Shown here piece by piece: positions 1 through 7,262 of a DNA stretch of 36,323 nucleotides. Made by a program: the position numbers and the translations under genes. The DNA comes from Streptomyces sp. A0642 (GTDB lineage: Bacteria > Actinomycetota > Actinomycetes > Streptomycetales > Streptomycetaceae): positions 1 through 36,323 of the forward strand of contig NZ_SSBL01000046.1 of the NCBI RefSeq assembly GCF_004795105.1. Reading direction: 5' to 3'. A model generated the notes under the pieces. That model saw only the letters and a program-made list of their open reading frames with translations, made no database searches and was not told where the DNA came from. Each line of letters opens with the position of its first letter. Position 1 is the first letter of the stretch.

Positions 1-10
1 ACGTGAAACA
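1..10. other. parS: Right half of a parS site, cut by the window edge
   Basis: The first ten bases, ACGTGAAACA, are the right-hand part of the 16-bp palindrome TGTTTCACGTGAAACA that recurs several times in this window. The left part would lie just outside. This is the ParB-binding centromere sequence of Streptomyces, and parA-parB normally lie just beyond trxA, so a parS here fits the expected gene order. Only the half site is seen; the rest is inferred. Confidence 0.7.
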
Positions 11-29
11 ACGGTGCTGCGGTTCTGCC

Positions 30-359
30 TTACTCAGCGATGAAGCCCTCGAGGTCGCGGAGGATCGCGGCCTTCGGCTTGGCCCCGACGATCGTCTTGG
101 CGACCTCGCCACCCTGGTAGACGTTCAGCGTCGGGATGGACATGACGCCGTACTTGGCAGCAGTGGCCGGGTTCTCGTCGATGTTGAGCTTGACGATCTC
201 GATCTCGCCGTGCTCGGCCGCGATCGCCTCCAGGGAGGGGGCGATCTGGCGGCACGGGCCGCACCAGGCGGCCCAGAAGTCCACCAGTACGGGCTTGTCG
301 CTCTTCAGGACGACCTCGTCGAACGAGGCGTCGGTCACATCTTTCAGGGCGCCGGCCAC
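30..359 (-). CDS. trxA: Thioredoxin
   Basis: A small cytoplasmic disulfide reductase that passes electrons from thioredoxin reductase to oxidised protein thiols. The 109-residue protein has the usual thioredoxin length and the active-site motif WCGPC (Cys33, Cys36) followed by the cis-proline segment SIPT. It starts with GTG, preceded by a strong AAGGAGG ribosome binding site. It lies 42 bases downstream of trxB on the same strand and is most likely cotranscribed with it from the sigma-R promoter at 1441-1467. Its substrate TrxB being next door makes the assignment very secure. Confidence 0.97.
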   Translation of the reverse strand: MAGALKDVTDASFDEVVLKSDKPVLVDFWAAWCGPCRQIAPSLEAIAAEHGEIEIVKLNIDENPATAAKYGVMSIPTLNVYQGGEVAKTIVGAKPKAAILRDLEGFIAE

Positions 360-401
360 GGCGGCCTCCTTAACTTCGCGGGGTGTGGGGTGGGGCGTGG
401 A

Positions 402-1364
402 TCAGACGGTGGCTGCGGAGGCCTTCTCTTCGTCCTCGAGCGCGGCCAGGAAGCGCTCGGCGTCGAGAGCGGCGGAGCATCCGGTGCCGGCAGCGGTGAT
501 GGCCTGCCGGTAGGTGTGGTCGACGACGTCGCCTGCTCCGAAGACACCGGCGAGGTTGGTGCGCGTCGACGGGGCGGCGACCTTGAGGTAGCCCTCGTCG
601 TCGAGGTCGAGCTGACCCTTGAAGAGTTCCGTGCGCGGGTCGTGGCCGACGGCGATGAAGAGGCCGGTCACGGGGAGCTCGGAGGTCTCACCGGTCTTCG
701 TGTTGCGGAGGGTGAGCCCGGAGAGCTTCTGCTCGCCGTGCACACCGGCAACCTCACTGTCCCAGGCGAACTTGATCTTCGGGTCGGCGAACGCGCGATC
801 CTGCATCGTCTTGGAGGCGCGCAGGGAATCACGCCGGTGGACGATGGTGACCGACTTGGCGAAACGGGAGAGGAACGTGGCCTCTTCCATCGCGGTGTCG
901 CCACCGCCGACCACGGCGATGTCCTGGTCCTTGAAGAAGAAGCCGTCACAGGTCGCGCACCAGGAGACGCCACGACCGGAGAGCGCGTCCTCGTTGGGCA
1001 GGCCGAGCTTGCGGTGCTGAGAGCCGGTGGTGACGATGACGGCCTTGGCGTGGTGCACCGTGCCGGCGGTGTCGGTGACCGTCTTGATGTCACCGGTGAG
1101 GTCGACGGAGATGACGTCGTCAGGAACGAGCTCGGCGCCGAAGCGCTCGGCCTGGGCGCGCATGTTGTCCATGAGCTCGGGGCCCATGATCCCGTCCTGG
1201 AAACCGGGGAAGTTCTCCACGTCGGTGGTGTTCATCAGTGCGCCACCGGCGGTGACGGCGCCCTCGAACACCAGCGGCTTCAGCGAGGCGCGCGCCGTGT
1301 ACAGGGCGGCTGTGTAGCCCGCAGGGCCGGAGCCGATGATGATCACATTACGCACGTCGCTCAC
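402..1364 (-). CDS. trxB: Thioredoxin reductase (NADPH, FAD)
   Basis: A flavoenzyme that reduces thioredoxin with NADPH. The 320-residue product shows the FAD-binding GSGPAG motif at residues 11-16, the redox pair CATC (Cys136, Cys139) where low-molecular-weight bacterial reductases have it, and an NADPH-binding GGGDTAMEEA segment near 153-162. The open frame runs 26 codons further upstream, but the GTG at 1364 is preceded by GAGGAAG at good spacing and gives the family N-terminus (VSDVRNVIIIGSG), so I place the start there. It is the first gene of a trxB-trxA operon. A sigma-R type promoter lies 77 bases upstream, which fits induction by disulfide stress as known for Streptomyces trxBA. Confidence 0.97.
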   Translation of the reverse strand: MSDVRNVIIIGSGPAGYTAALYTARASLKPLVFEGAVTAGGALMNTTDVENFPGFQDGIMGPELMDNMRAQAERFGAELVPDDVISVDLTGDIKTVTDTAGTVHHAKAVIVTTGSQHRKLGLPNEDALSGRGVSWCATCDGFFFKDQDIAVVGGGDTAMEEATFLSRFAKSVTIVHRRDSLRASKTMQDRAFADPKIKFAWDSEVAGVHGEQKLSGLTLRNTKTGETSELPVTGLFIAVGHDPRTELFKGQLDLDDEGYLKVAAPSTRTNLAGVFGAGDVVDHTYRQAITAAGTGCSAALDAERFLAALEDEEKASAATV

Positions 1365-1380
1365 GGGTTTCTTCCTCGTC

Positions 1381-1425
1381 TCTGCAGACTGCCTACTGTC
1401 CACGCCTACTGGGGTCGGTTCAACG
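1381..1425 (-). promoter_or_regulatory. Possible second, housekeeping-type trxB promoter
   Basis: On the minus strand a TTGAAC hexamer (1422 down to 1417) is followed after 17 bases by GACAGT (1399-1394), close to the trxB start. The -35 match is fair and the -10 match weak (only the A and final T positions fit). A constitutive second promoter for trxBA is plausible, since a basal level of thioredoxin is needed, but this is only a pattern match. Confidence 0.3.
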
Positions 1426-1440
1426 ACTCTCACCCCACCC

Positions 1441-1467
1441 AACGGATCCTACGGGGGATGCATTCCC
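1441..1467 (-). promoter_or_regulatory. Sigma-R type promoter of trxBA
   Basis: On the minus strand GGGAAT (1467-1462) is followed after exactly 18 bases by GTT (1443-1441). This matches the GGAAT-N18/19-GTT consensus of the Streptomyces disulfide-stress sigma factor SigR. It lies in the gap between the anti-sigma gene and trxB. SigR control of trxBA is established for S. coelicolor; the site itself is directly visible here. Confidence 0.85.
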
Positions 1468-1497
1468 GACGTGCCGGGGCGGCATCCGGCCTGATTC

Positions 1498-2436
1498 TCA
1501 GGGGCGCGCGTAGACGTGCGTCAGCAGGAGCTTCCCCTTGGCCGGAGGCTCGGCACCGACACATGACGCATCGACGACATAGGCCTGGACCCTGGCGGAG
1601 TCCGTGGGGTGCGGCAGCACGACGAGAAACGCATCGGCACCTTCGTAGGTGCCACGCTCCAGGGCGAGGGCGGCGGTGTTCCGGCCGATTCCCTGCTCCA
1701 CACACGAGGGGACTGTCACGCCCGAAGCGCGGAGCGGGTTCTGGGGTGAGACGGAGCCGTCGGACTCGCCCTCCGGTGAGGACTTGGTGTCGACCGACGG
1801 AGCCTCCTTACCCGAGGAATCGGGTGCGCTCGGCGCGTCGTCGTTCGCGCTCAGGAGGCTGTGGACGCGGCCTTCGAGTGTGGACTGGGAGAAGTCCCTC
1901 CCACCGTCTCCGGAGGAGCTGACGCCTTGGTCGGCAGCTTTGAGCCCGTCGGAGCTCTGGGAGAGGGTGAGGTTCTGGAGAAGCAGCACACTGACGCTGA
2001 GCACGGCGGCGCCGAGTGCCGCGCCGATCACCGCGTTGCGGCGTCGTCGGCCGACGGCACGGCGGCCGGGGCCTGTGGCGGCGCGTGAGTGGCCTGCGGG
2101 GCGGCCTGCGAGGCCCGCGCCGGCGGCAGGCGACTCCGTTTCACGTGAAACGTGGGTCGCGGCGGTCGGCGTAGTAGTGGGGGCGAGCGCTCGCGCCTCG
2201 TCGGCAAGCGCGGCGCCTATGCGGTCCACGACATCGGCGGGCATGGCCGGAGCGGGGGGCAAGGTGCCGAGGAGCCCGCGAATCTCCTCCAGCGAGGAGA
2301 GAACAGCCGCACACAGCTCACAGCGGGCCACGTGTCCCCGGACATCCTCGGCTCGGGAGGGGGAGAGCAGGCCCTCGGTGAGGTCGGAGATCTCCGAGAC
2401 GTCCGGGTGCTGGGTCGTATCCGTCGTCGATGTCAT
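1498..2436 (-). CDS. Membrane-anchored zinc-finger anti-sigma factor, partner of SigM
   Basis: The 312-residue protein begins with an anti-sigma domain carrying the H-x3-C-x2-C motif (HVARCELC, residues 35-42) of the zinc-binding anti-sigma (ZAS, zf-HC2) family. An Arg-rich stretch (about 125-133) then leads into one hydrophobic segment (about 134-154), and an extracytoplasmic tail of some 155 residues follows. This is the layout of a membrane anti-sigma factor that senses a signal outside and holds its sigma factor inside. Its ATG overlaps the sigma gene stop codon in an ATGA arrangement, so the two are translationally coupled and should be made in equal amounts. A strong GGAGGTGG site precedes it. 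A complete parS palindrome lies inside the reading frame (2137-2152), where it encodes VSRET in the linker ahead of the membrane segment. The signal it senses cannot be told from sequence. Confidence 0.88.
   Translation of the reverse strand: MTSTTDTTQHPDVSEISDLTEGLLSPSRAEDVRGHVARCELCAAVLSSLEEIRGLLGTLPPAPAMPADVVDRIGAALADEARALAPTTTPTAATHVSRETESPAAGAGLAGRPAGHSRAATGPGRRAVGRRRRNAVIGAALGAAVLSVSVLLLQNLTLSQSSDGLKAADQGVSSSGDGGRDFSQSTLEGRVHSLLSANDDAPSAPDSSGKEAPSVDTKSSPEGESDGSVSPQNPLRASGVTVPSCVEQGIGRNTAALALERGTYEGADAFLVVLPHPTDSARVQAYVVDASCVGAEPPAKGKLLLTHVYARP
2137..2152. other. parS: parS site inside the anti-sigma gene
   Basis: CGTTTCACGTGAAACG is a perfect 16-bp palindrome with an intact 14-bp core GTTTCACGTGAAAC. 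It lies in the coding region for the flexible linker of the anti-sigma factor, where the sequence constraint on the protein is low. ParB would be expected to bind it. Confidence 0.85.
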
Positions 2437-3137
2437 GCGTGTCCACCTCCGCCCTTCGCTGCCGCTGGGTCACTCGTGCCCACGTCTCTTGGTCCCGCCG
2501 CCGGTGGGACGGATGCTCTGGGCGTCCGGTTCCCTTGCGCCTCCGGCTGCTCGTTCTCGCCGTTCCCGCTGCGGAGATGAGTGAGCCGCGGGGCCAGCCT
2601 GGCGCGTCCCCGCGCGCAGCGGCTTTTCACGGTGCCCACCGGCACGTCAAGGATGCGGGCTGCCTCCGCCACCGGGTACCCCTGCATGTCGACGAGGACC
2701 AGGGCAGCGCGCTGCTCGGCCGGGAGCGTGGCCAGGGCCGCGAGCAGTTCGCGCTGAAGATCCTGACGTTCGGCCGGCGCTTCGGCGGATTCGTGGGGCT
2801 CCATGAGCTGGTCGAGCCGCTCCGGGTCGTCGACCGGTGCGGTCTTCCGGGAGGAGGCCTTGCGGACCCGGTCGAGGCAGGCATTGACCGTGATGCGGTG
2901 CAGCCAGGTCGTGACGGCGGACTGGCCGCGGAAGGTATGGGCGGCGCGGAAGGCGGAGATCAGGGCGTCCTGTACGGCATCGGCCGCTTCCTCGCGATCG
3001 CCCAGGGTCCGCAACGCCACGGCCCACAGGCGGTCGCGATGACGGCGCACGAGCTCACCGAAGGCGTCCGGTTCGCCGGCTACGTGGCGAGCGAGGAGGT
3101 CTGAGTCGCTGAGTGGTCCGGACGGCTCGGCGGCCAC
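2433..3137 (-). CDS. sigM: ECF RNA polymerase sigma factor SigM
   Basis: A group 4 (ECF) sigma factor that directs RNA polymerase to a stress regulon. Region 2 is seen in DAFGELVRRHRDRLWAVALR and in ADAVQDALISAFR, with the aromatic melting segment TTWLHRITVNACLDRVR after it. Region 4 contains LPAEQRAALVLVDMQGY and a helix-turn-helix VAEAARILDVPVGTVKSR. The frame is open to a GTG at 3182, but the GTG at 3137 follows a GGAGGGAGGGGGAG ribosome binding site and gives 234 residues, a normal length, so I prefer it. The Pro/Gly-rich C-terminal tail of about 50 residues is unusual for a minimal ECF factor but common in this Streptomyces group. It overlaps its anti-sigma gene by four bases. The name sigM rests on synteny with the mviN-trx block. 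Confidence 0.9.
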   Translation of the reverse strand: MAAEPSGPLSDSDLLARHVAGEPDAFGELVRRHRDRLWAVALRTLGDREEAADAVQDALISAFRAAHTFRGQSAVTTWLHRITVNACLDRVRKASSRKTAPVDDPERLDQLMEPHESAEAPAERQDLQRELLAALATLPAEQRAALVLVDMQGYPVAEAARILDVPVGTVKSRCARGRARLAPRLTHLRSGNGENEQPEAQGNRTPRASVPPAAGPRDVGTSDPAAAKGGGGHA

Positions 3138-3209
3138 CTCCCCCTCCCTCCCTCTCCGAATCAAGGTGCGTCTGTCTATCACGGTTCAGGGGGGCAGGGG
3201 GAGAGCCGA

Positions 3210-4925
3210 TCAACCGAGAACGGAGATCTCCGAAATTCCTCCGCGGTAGCCGCTGCCGGTGTCATCCAGCGGGAGCTCCGTGATGTGGATCAGGATGTAG
3301 CGGGTCCGTACCGGTTTGGGGAGGGATTCCTTGAGATTGCTTCCCGCCGTTCCCAGCTGGGTGAGGTGCTGCGGGAAGTCGGAGAGGGATGAGGGCGCGG
3401 AAGCGCTCTCGGCGGCCGCCAGGACCTCCGCCTTCTGCCCGCTGCGGTACAGGGTGACGTCGATGCCGGAGACATCCTGCACGCTGCCCAGGTCGACGAC
3501 GATCCCGCTGCCGTCCTTGCGGGGCGCGAGGTTGCCGAAGTTCGGGAACCCCTCGTAGCGCGGGGTGATCCACGAGGTGCCCGGCTTGCCGTCGACGGTG
3601 TTCGGCACCTCCTCCTGACTGATGCTCGAGCCGATGGGAGTGAACTCCACGGCACCGGCGATCTTCAGGGGCACAGCAGGGGGAGGCTTCGGCTTGTCGC
3701 CGTTCTGCGGGTCGGTCCGGGTGGTCCCCGGGTCGCTGGAGCCCTTGTCGCGGTCGAGGAGCGTTTCCGCCAGCTGCCAGCTGCCGAGACCCAGCGCGGC
3801 GATGAGCAGCCCGGACACGGCCCATTTGAGGGCCTTCCCGGTGCGGCTCTGGAGCGGTGCGGGAGGGACGACGACGGGCTGGGTGACGCCGGCCGCGGGT
3901 CCGGCCGGGCGTCCGTAGGTGCCCTGCTGGTACGTGGTCCGCTGGTATTCGGGTGGTGCGGTGAACGTCGGCTCGGGCGGACGGATGCGTGGCATCGCCG
4001 CGATGGCCTTGGCGAGCTCGTCCGGAGTGGTGCACGGCTGTTCCTGACGGGAGGCCGTGGCTCCGTCATTGGCGAGCGCCCGCATGGCGATCTCCGAGAG
4101 GCCGCGGTGGACTCCGGCCCGCACCTGGTCGGGTGGGATCAGGCCCACACCCTTGGGCAGCCCGGTGAGGCCGTAGGCATCGCTCTCGTAGGGCCAGCGC
4201 TGGGTCAGCGCGGCGTACAGAAGAGCACCGATCGCCTCCGTGTCGGCGCGCTGCGGTCCGTCGGAGGTGATCCCCCGCAGCGCGGCGTTCACCGCGAGGC
4301 CGCGGATGCGGTACTGGCCCGAGGAACTGCGCAGCACCGCTCCGGGCGTGAGCCGCAGGTGAGCCAGCCCTTCGCGGTGTGCGGCCGCCATGGCCTGGGA
4401 GATCTGGCTGACGAGCTGGTAGGCGTCGTGGGCTTCCATCGGCCCCGCGCCCAGCAGGGCGGTCAGCTCGGTGGCGTCCGGGAGCCATTCGTGGACGACG
4501 TAAACGAGGTCGTTCTCCTCCACCGCGTCGAGGACCTGCACGAAGCGGGGGTCGCCGAGCAGGGCGGAGGAGCGGGCCGCGGCCAGCACGGAGCGAGCCC
4601 GCGGATGATCGGCGGGCAGGAGATGGACGCCCACCGCGCGGCGGAGCTTCTCGTCGACGGCGCGCCAACTGCTGAACCCGTCCAGCCGGGTGACGCACTC
4701 CTCGAGCCGGTAGCGTCCGGCAAGCTTGTGACCGCTGTGCAGATCAGGGGCCGGCAGGGCGGTTTCGGAGCCCTTCGGCTCGTTCTCCGCGTCCTGAGGG
4801 CGTTCGCCCGTTGCATCCTGCGCTTCTGCTGCGCCGTCGCTCGTGGCCTCGTCCGCCTCCGCGGCCAGCGGCTTGTCGCCACTGTTGTCGGCCACGTCGA
4901 CGGCAGCCGTGCTACGTTCCGCCAC
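3210..4925 (-). CDS. Membrane pseudokinase with extracellular discoidin-like domain, MurJ-associated
   Basis: The 571-residue protein has an acidic low-complexity start (1-60), a Ser/Thr kinase fold (about 66-310), a Pro-rich linker, one transmembrane helix (about 367-390), and an extracellular beta-rich domain (about 420-571) resembling the discoidin/F5-8C carbohydrate-binding fold. The kinase is dead by inspection. The glycine loop is degenerate, the VAIK lysine is replaced (VGVHLLP), the HRDLKP loop reads HLRLTP at 189-194 so the catalytic Asp is Arg, and the DFG motif reads RGL at 208-210. In mycobacteria a pseudokinase of this kind is fused to the C-terminus of the flippase MurJ/MviN, and its phosphorylated form recruits FhaA. 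Here it is a separate gene directly after mviN, so it is probably the unfused equivalent that regulates lipid II export. It starts with GTG at 4925. The role is inferred from family and context. Confidence 0.85.
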   Translation of the reverse strand: MAERSTAAVDVADNSGDKPLAAEADEATSDGAAEAQDATGERPQDAENEPKGSETALPAPDLHSGHKLAGRYRLEECVTRLDGFSSWRAVDEKLRRAVGVHLLPADHPRARSVLAAARSSALLGDPRFVQVLDAVEENDLVYVVHEWLPDATELTALLGAGPMEAHDAYQLVSQISQAMAAAHREGLAHLRLTPGAVLRSSSGQYRIRGLAVNAALRGITSDGPQRADTEAIGALLYAALTQRWPYESDAYGLTGLPKGVGLIPPDQVRAGVHRGLSEIAMRALANDGATASRQEQPCTTPDELAKAIAAMPRIRPPEPTFTAPPEYQRTTYQQGTYGRPAGPAAGVTQPVVVPPAPLQSRTGKALKWAVSGLLIAALGLGSWQLAETLLDRDKGSSDPGTTRTDPQNGDKPKPPPAVPLKIAGAVEFTPIGSSISQEEVPNTVDGKPGTSWITPRYEGFPNFGNLAPRKDGSGIVVDLGSVQDVSGIDVTLYRSGQKAEVLAAAESASAPSSLSDFPQHLTQLGTAGSNLKESLPKPVRTRYILIHITELPLDDTGSGYRGGISEISVLG

Positions 4926-5053
4926 CGTCGTTCCTGCCTCCCCATCCGTTGGGCGATGCCAGCCAGCCCCGCACAGTCACGCCAATTGTGCCCACACTCC
5001 GGCACCATGCACGACACGCGGGGGCCGGCGATGGTTGTGCGGGCCGGTGATGC

Positions 5054-7213
5054 TCAGCGGCCGAGCCTTCCCCTGATCATGCCGACCATGCCGTTGATCT
5101 CTTCGATCCGCATCCGCTTCGCCGCGACAACGAATACTCCCAGCAGCACGATCCCGCCGCACAGCAGGGCCAGGAGCGAGCCCGAAGCGCCGTCGCCGAG
5201 CACGTGGAGCAGACCGAACCCCACTCCACCGGCGATCACTGCCGCCGGGATGGCCGCGAGACACAGCCGGGCGTAGGTACGCAGCACGTGGGCGCCGTCC
5301 AGGTCGCCGCCCAGGCGGTTGCGCAGCCGGCGCCAGGCGATACCGACTCCGACGGCGTAGGCGAGCCCGTAGGAGGCGGCCATACCGACCACGGCCCACT
5401 GGGCAGGCAGCACGACGTAGCAGAGGGCCGAGGCGGCGGCGTTGACCAGGGCGACGATGACGGTGTTGTAGAAGGGCGTCCGGGTGTCCTCGTACGCGTA
5501 GAACCCTCGCAGCACCACGTACTGCACCGAATAGGGGATCAGGCCGAGGCCGAAGGCCATCAGGATGAAGCCCATGGACCGGGCGGCCTCGGGACCGCTG
5601 GAAGCGTAGAGCAGGGTGCACATCGGTACGCCTAGGGCGAGGAAGGCGAAGGCGACCGGCACGATGGCCACCGCCGAGTTGCGCAAGCCCTGAGAGATGT
5701 CGTCACGGACCGCGCCCGGGTCGTTGTCGTGGGCGGCACGGGAGATGCGCGGCAGCAGCGCGGCCATGACCGAGACGGTGATGATCGCCTGCGGCATGCC
5801 CCAGATCAGCTGCGCGTTGGAGTAGGCGAGGAAGCCCGCCCCGTTCTGGCCGGACGCCTTGCCGGCGGAGGTCGCGAGCTGGGTGACGACCAGCACACCG
5901 GCCTGGTTGGCGAAGACGAACAGCACCGTCCACTTGGCCAGCTTCACCGTCTTGCCGAGCCCGTGGCCCCGCCAGTCGAAGCGCGGACGGAAGCGGAATC
6001 CGGCCTCGCGCAGATACGGGATCATGGCCAGCGCCTGGACGACGAGCCCGAGCAGGGTGCCGACGCCCAGGAGGCGGACGCCCTCCGGCGGAATCGTCTG
6101 GACGCCCATGTGGGACTCGTGCGAGGTGCCGTAGACCCAGATGAACAGGCCGAACGTGACGATCATGACGATGTTGTTGAGGACCGGGGTCCACATCATC
6201 GCGCCGAACTTCCCGCGGGCGTTGAGGATCTGGCCCATGACCACGTGCACACCCATGAAGAAGATGGTGGGCAGGCAGTACCGGGCGAAGGTGGTGGCCA
6301 CGTTGTCGGCGGCGGGGTCGTCGGCGATCGTCGACGACATCAGCCGGATGAGGAAGGGCGCGGCGAAGACCGCTACGGCGACGATCAGGCCGAGCGCGAC
6401 CATCACGAGGGTCAGCAGCCGGTTCGCATAGGCCTCACCACCGTCTTCGTCGTCCTTCATCGAGCGGACGAGCTGGGGCACGAAGACGGAGTTGAGGCCG
6501 CCGCCCACGGTGAGGATGTAGATCATCGTCGGCAGCGTGTACGCGATGGTGAAACTGTCACCGAGCAGGGCGGCACCGAGCGCGGCTGTGATCACCAGGC
6601 TCCGCACGAACCCGGTGAGGCGGGAGACGAGGGTGCCGGCCGCCATCACCGCGCTGGACTTCAGGAGACTGGACGCCCTCCCACCGCCGGACTTCGGCGG
6701 GGCGGGGGCAGGGGCGGGCTCCGGCCGCTCCGGGACCGGGGGCCCCGCAGGGCCCTCCTGGTCCCGGAAGAGGTGCGCGAAGGCGTCCGGCTCCTCGCGG
6801 TTCGTCGACGCCTGGGTGACGAGGTCGTCCACCCCCACGAACTGGGTGGTCGCGGCGTCGTCCCCGTACGGCAGAAGGCGCGACGGGCCGTCCGGCTCGG
6901 GGGGCGGGGTCTGTGCCCAGATCCGCGGGTCGGGTGGGTACTGCGCGGCCGGCGGCTGCTGATAGAGCGGCTGCGGCTGCTGGTAGGTGCCAGGGGGCGG
7001 CGGAGGGTGCGCGGCGCGGTCGTACAGCGCCTCGCTCACCGGATCCTGGGCGGAGAGATCCTGCGACCGGTAGGGGTCGTAGTCGTACGCCGCCTGCAGA
7101 TACGGGTCCGCTGCCGGGTCCCCCTGCTCCGGCTCACCGGGCACGGGTGGTCCGCCGGGATACCCAGCTCCGCCCGTACCCTGACCGCGGTCACCGTCGT
7201 ACGGCGCGTTCAT
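5054..7213 (-). CDS. murJ: Lipid II flippase MurJ (MviN)
   Basis: A polytopic inner-membrane protein of the MOP superfamily that moves lipid II across the membrane for peptidoglycan synthesis. The 719 residues comprise a long cytoplasmic Pro/Gln/Tyr-rich extension (about 1-185), then a MurJ core with roughly fourteen hydrophobic segments. These begin at SSAVMAAGTLVSRLTGFVRS, a typical first MurJ helix, and end in a last helix followed by an Arg-rich tail. The core length matches the family; the N-terminal extension is the actinobacterial feature and could be a docking or phosphorylation region. ATG start with an AGGTGGGG site. It sits between a DUF6049 gene and the pseudokinase gene, all in the same direction with short gaps, so an envelope operon is likely. 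Confidence 0.95.
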   Translation of the reverse strand: MNAPYDGDRGQGTGGAGYPGGPPVPGEPEQGDPAADPYLQAAYDYDPYRSQDLSAQDPVSEALYDRAAHPPPPPGTYQQPQPLYQQPPAAQYPPDPRIWAQTPPPEPDGPSRLLPYGDDAATTQFVGVDDLVTQASTNREEPDAFAHLFRDQEGPAGPPVPERPEPAPAPAPPKSGGGRASSLLKSSAVMAAGTLVSRLTGFVRSLVITAALGAALLGDSFTIAYTLPTMIYILTVGGGLNSVFVPQLVRSMKDDEDGGEAYANRLLTLVMVALGLIVAVAVFAAPFLIRLMSSTIADDPAADNVATTFARYCLPTIFFMGVHVVMGQILNARGKFGAMMWTPVLNNIVMIVTFGLFIWVYGTSHESHMGVQTIPPEGVRLLGVGTLLGLVVQALAMIPYLREAGFRFRPRFDWRGHGLGKTVKLAKWTVLFVFANQAGVLVVTQLATSAGKASGQNGAGFLAYSNAQLIWGMPQAIITVSVMAALLPRISRAAHDNDPGAVRDDISQGLRNSAVAIVPVAFAFLALGVPMCTLLYASSGPEAARSMGFILMAFGLGLIPYSVQYVVLRGFYAYEDTRTPFYNTVIVALVNAAASALCYVVLPAQWAVVGMAASYGLAYAVGVGIAWRRLRNRLGGDLDGAHVLRTYARLCLAAIPAAVIAGGVGFGLLHVLGDGASGSLLALLCGGIVLLGVFVVAAKRMRIEEINGMVGMIRGRLGR

Positions 7214-7262
7214 CGAAACCCCACCTCATCGTCCCCGGCCGACCGGCCACGACAGACATCGC

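Noticed and set aside
3..1922. A 639-codon open frame on the plus strand across trxA and trxB.
   Set aside because: It is antisense to trxA, trxB and the anti-sigma gene, has no family features, and exists because of GC-rich third positions.
3138..3182. GTG at 3182 as the sigM start.
   Set aside because: It has no ribosome binding site, while GTG 3137 has a strong one and gives a normal ECF N-terminus.
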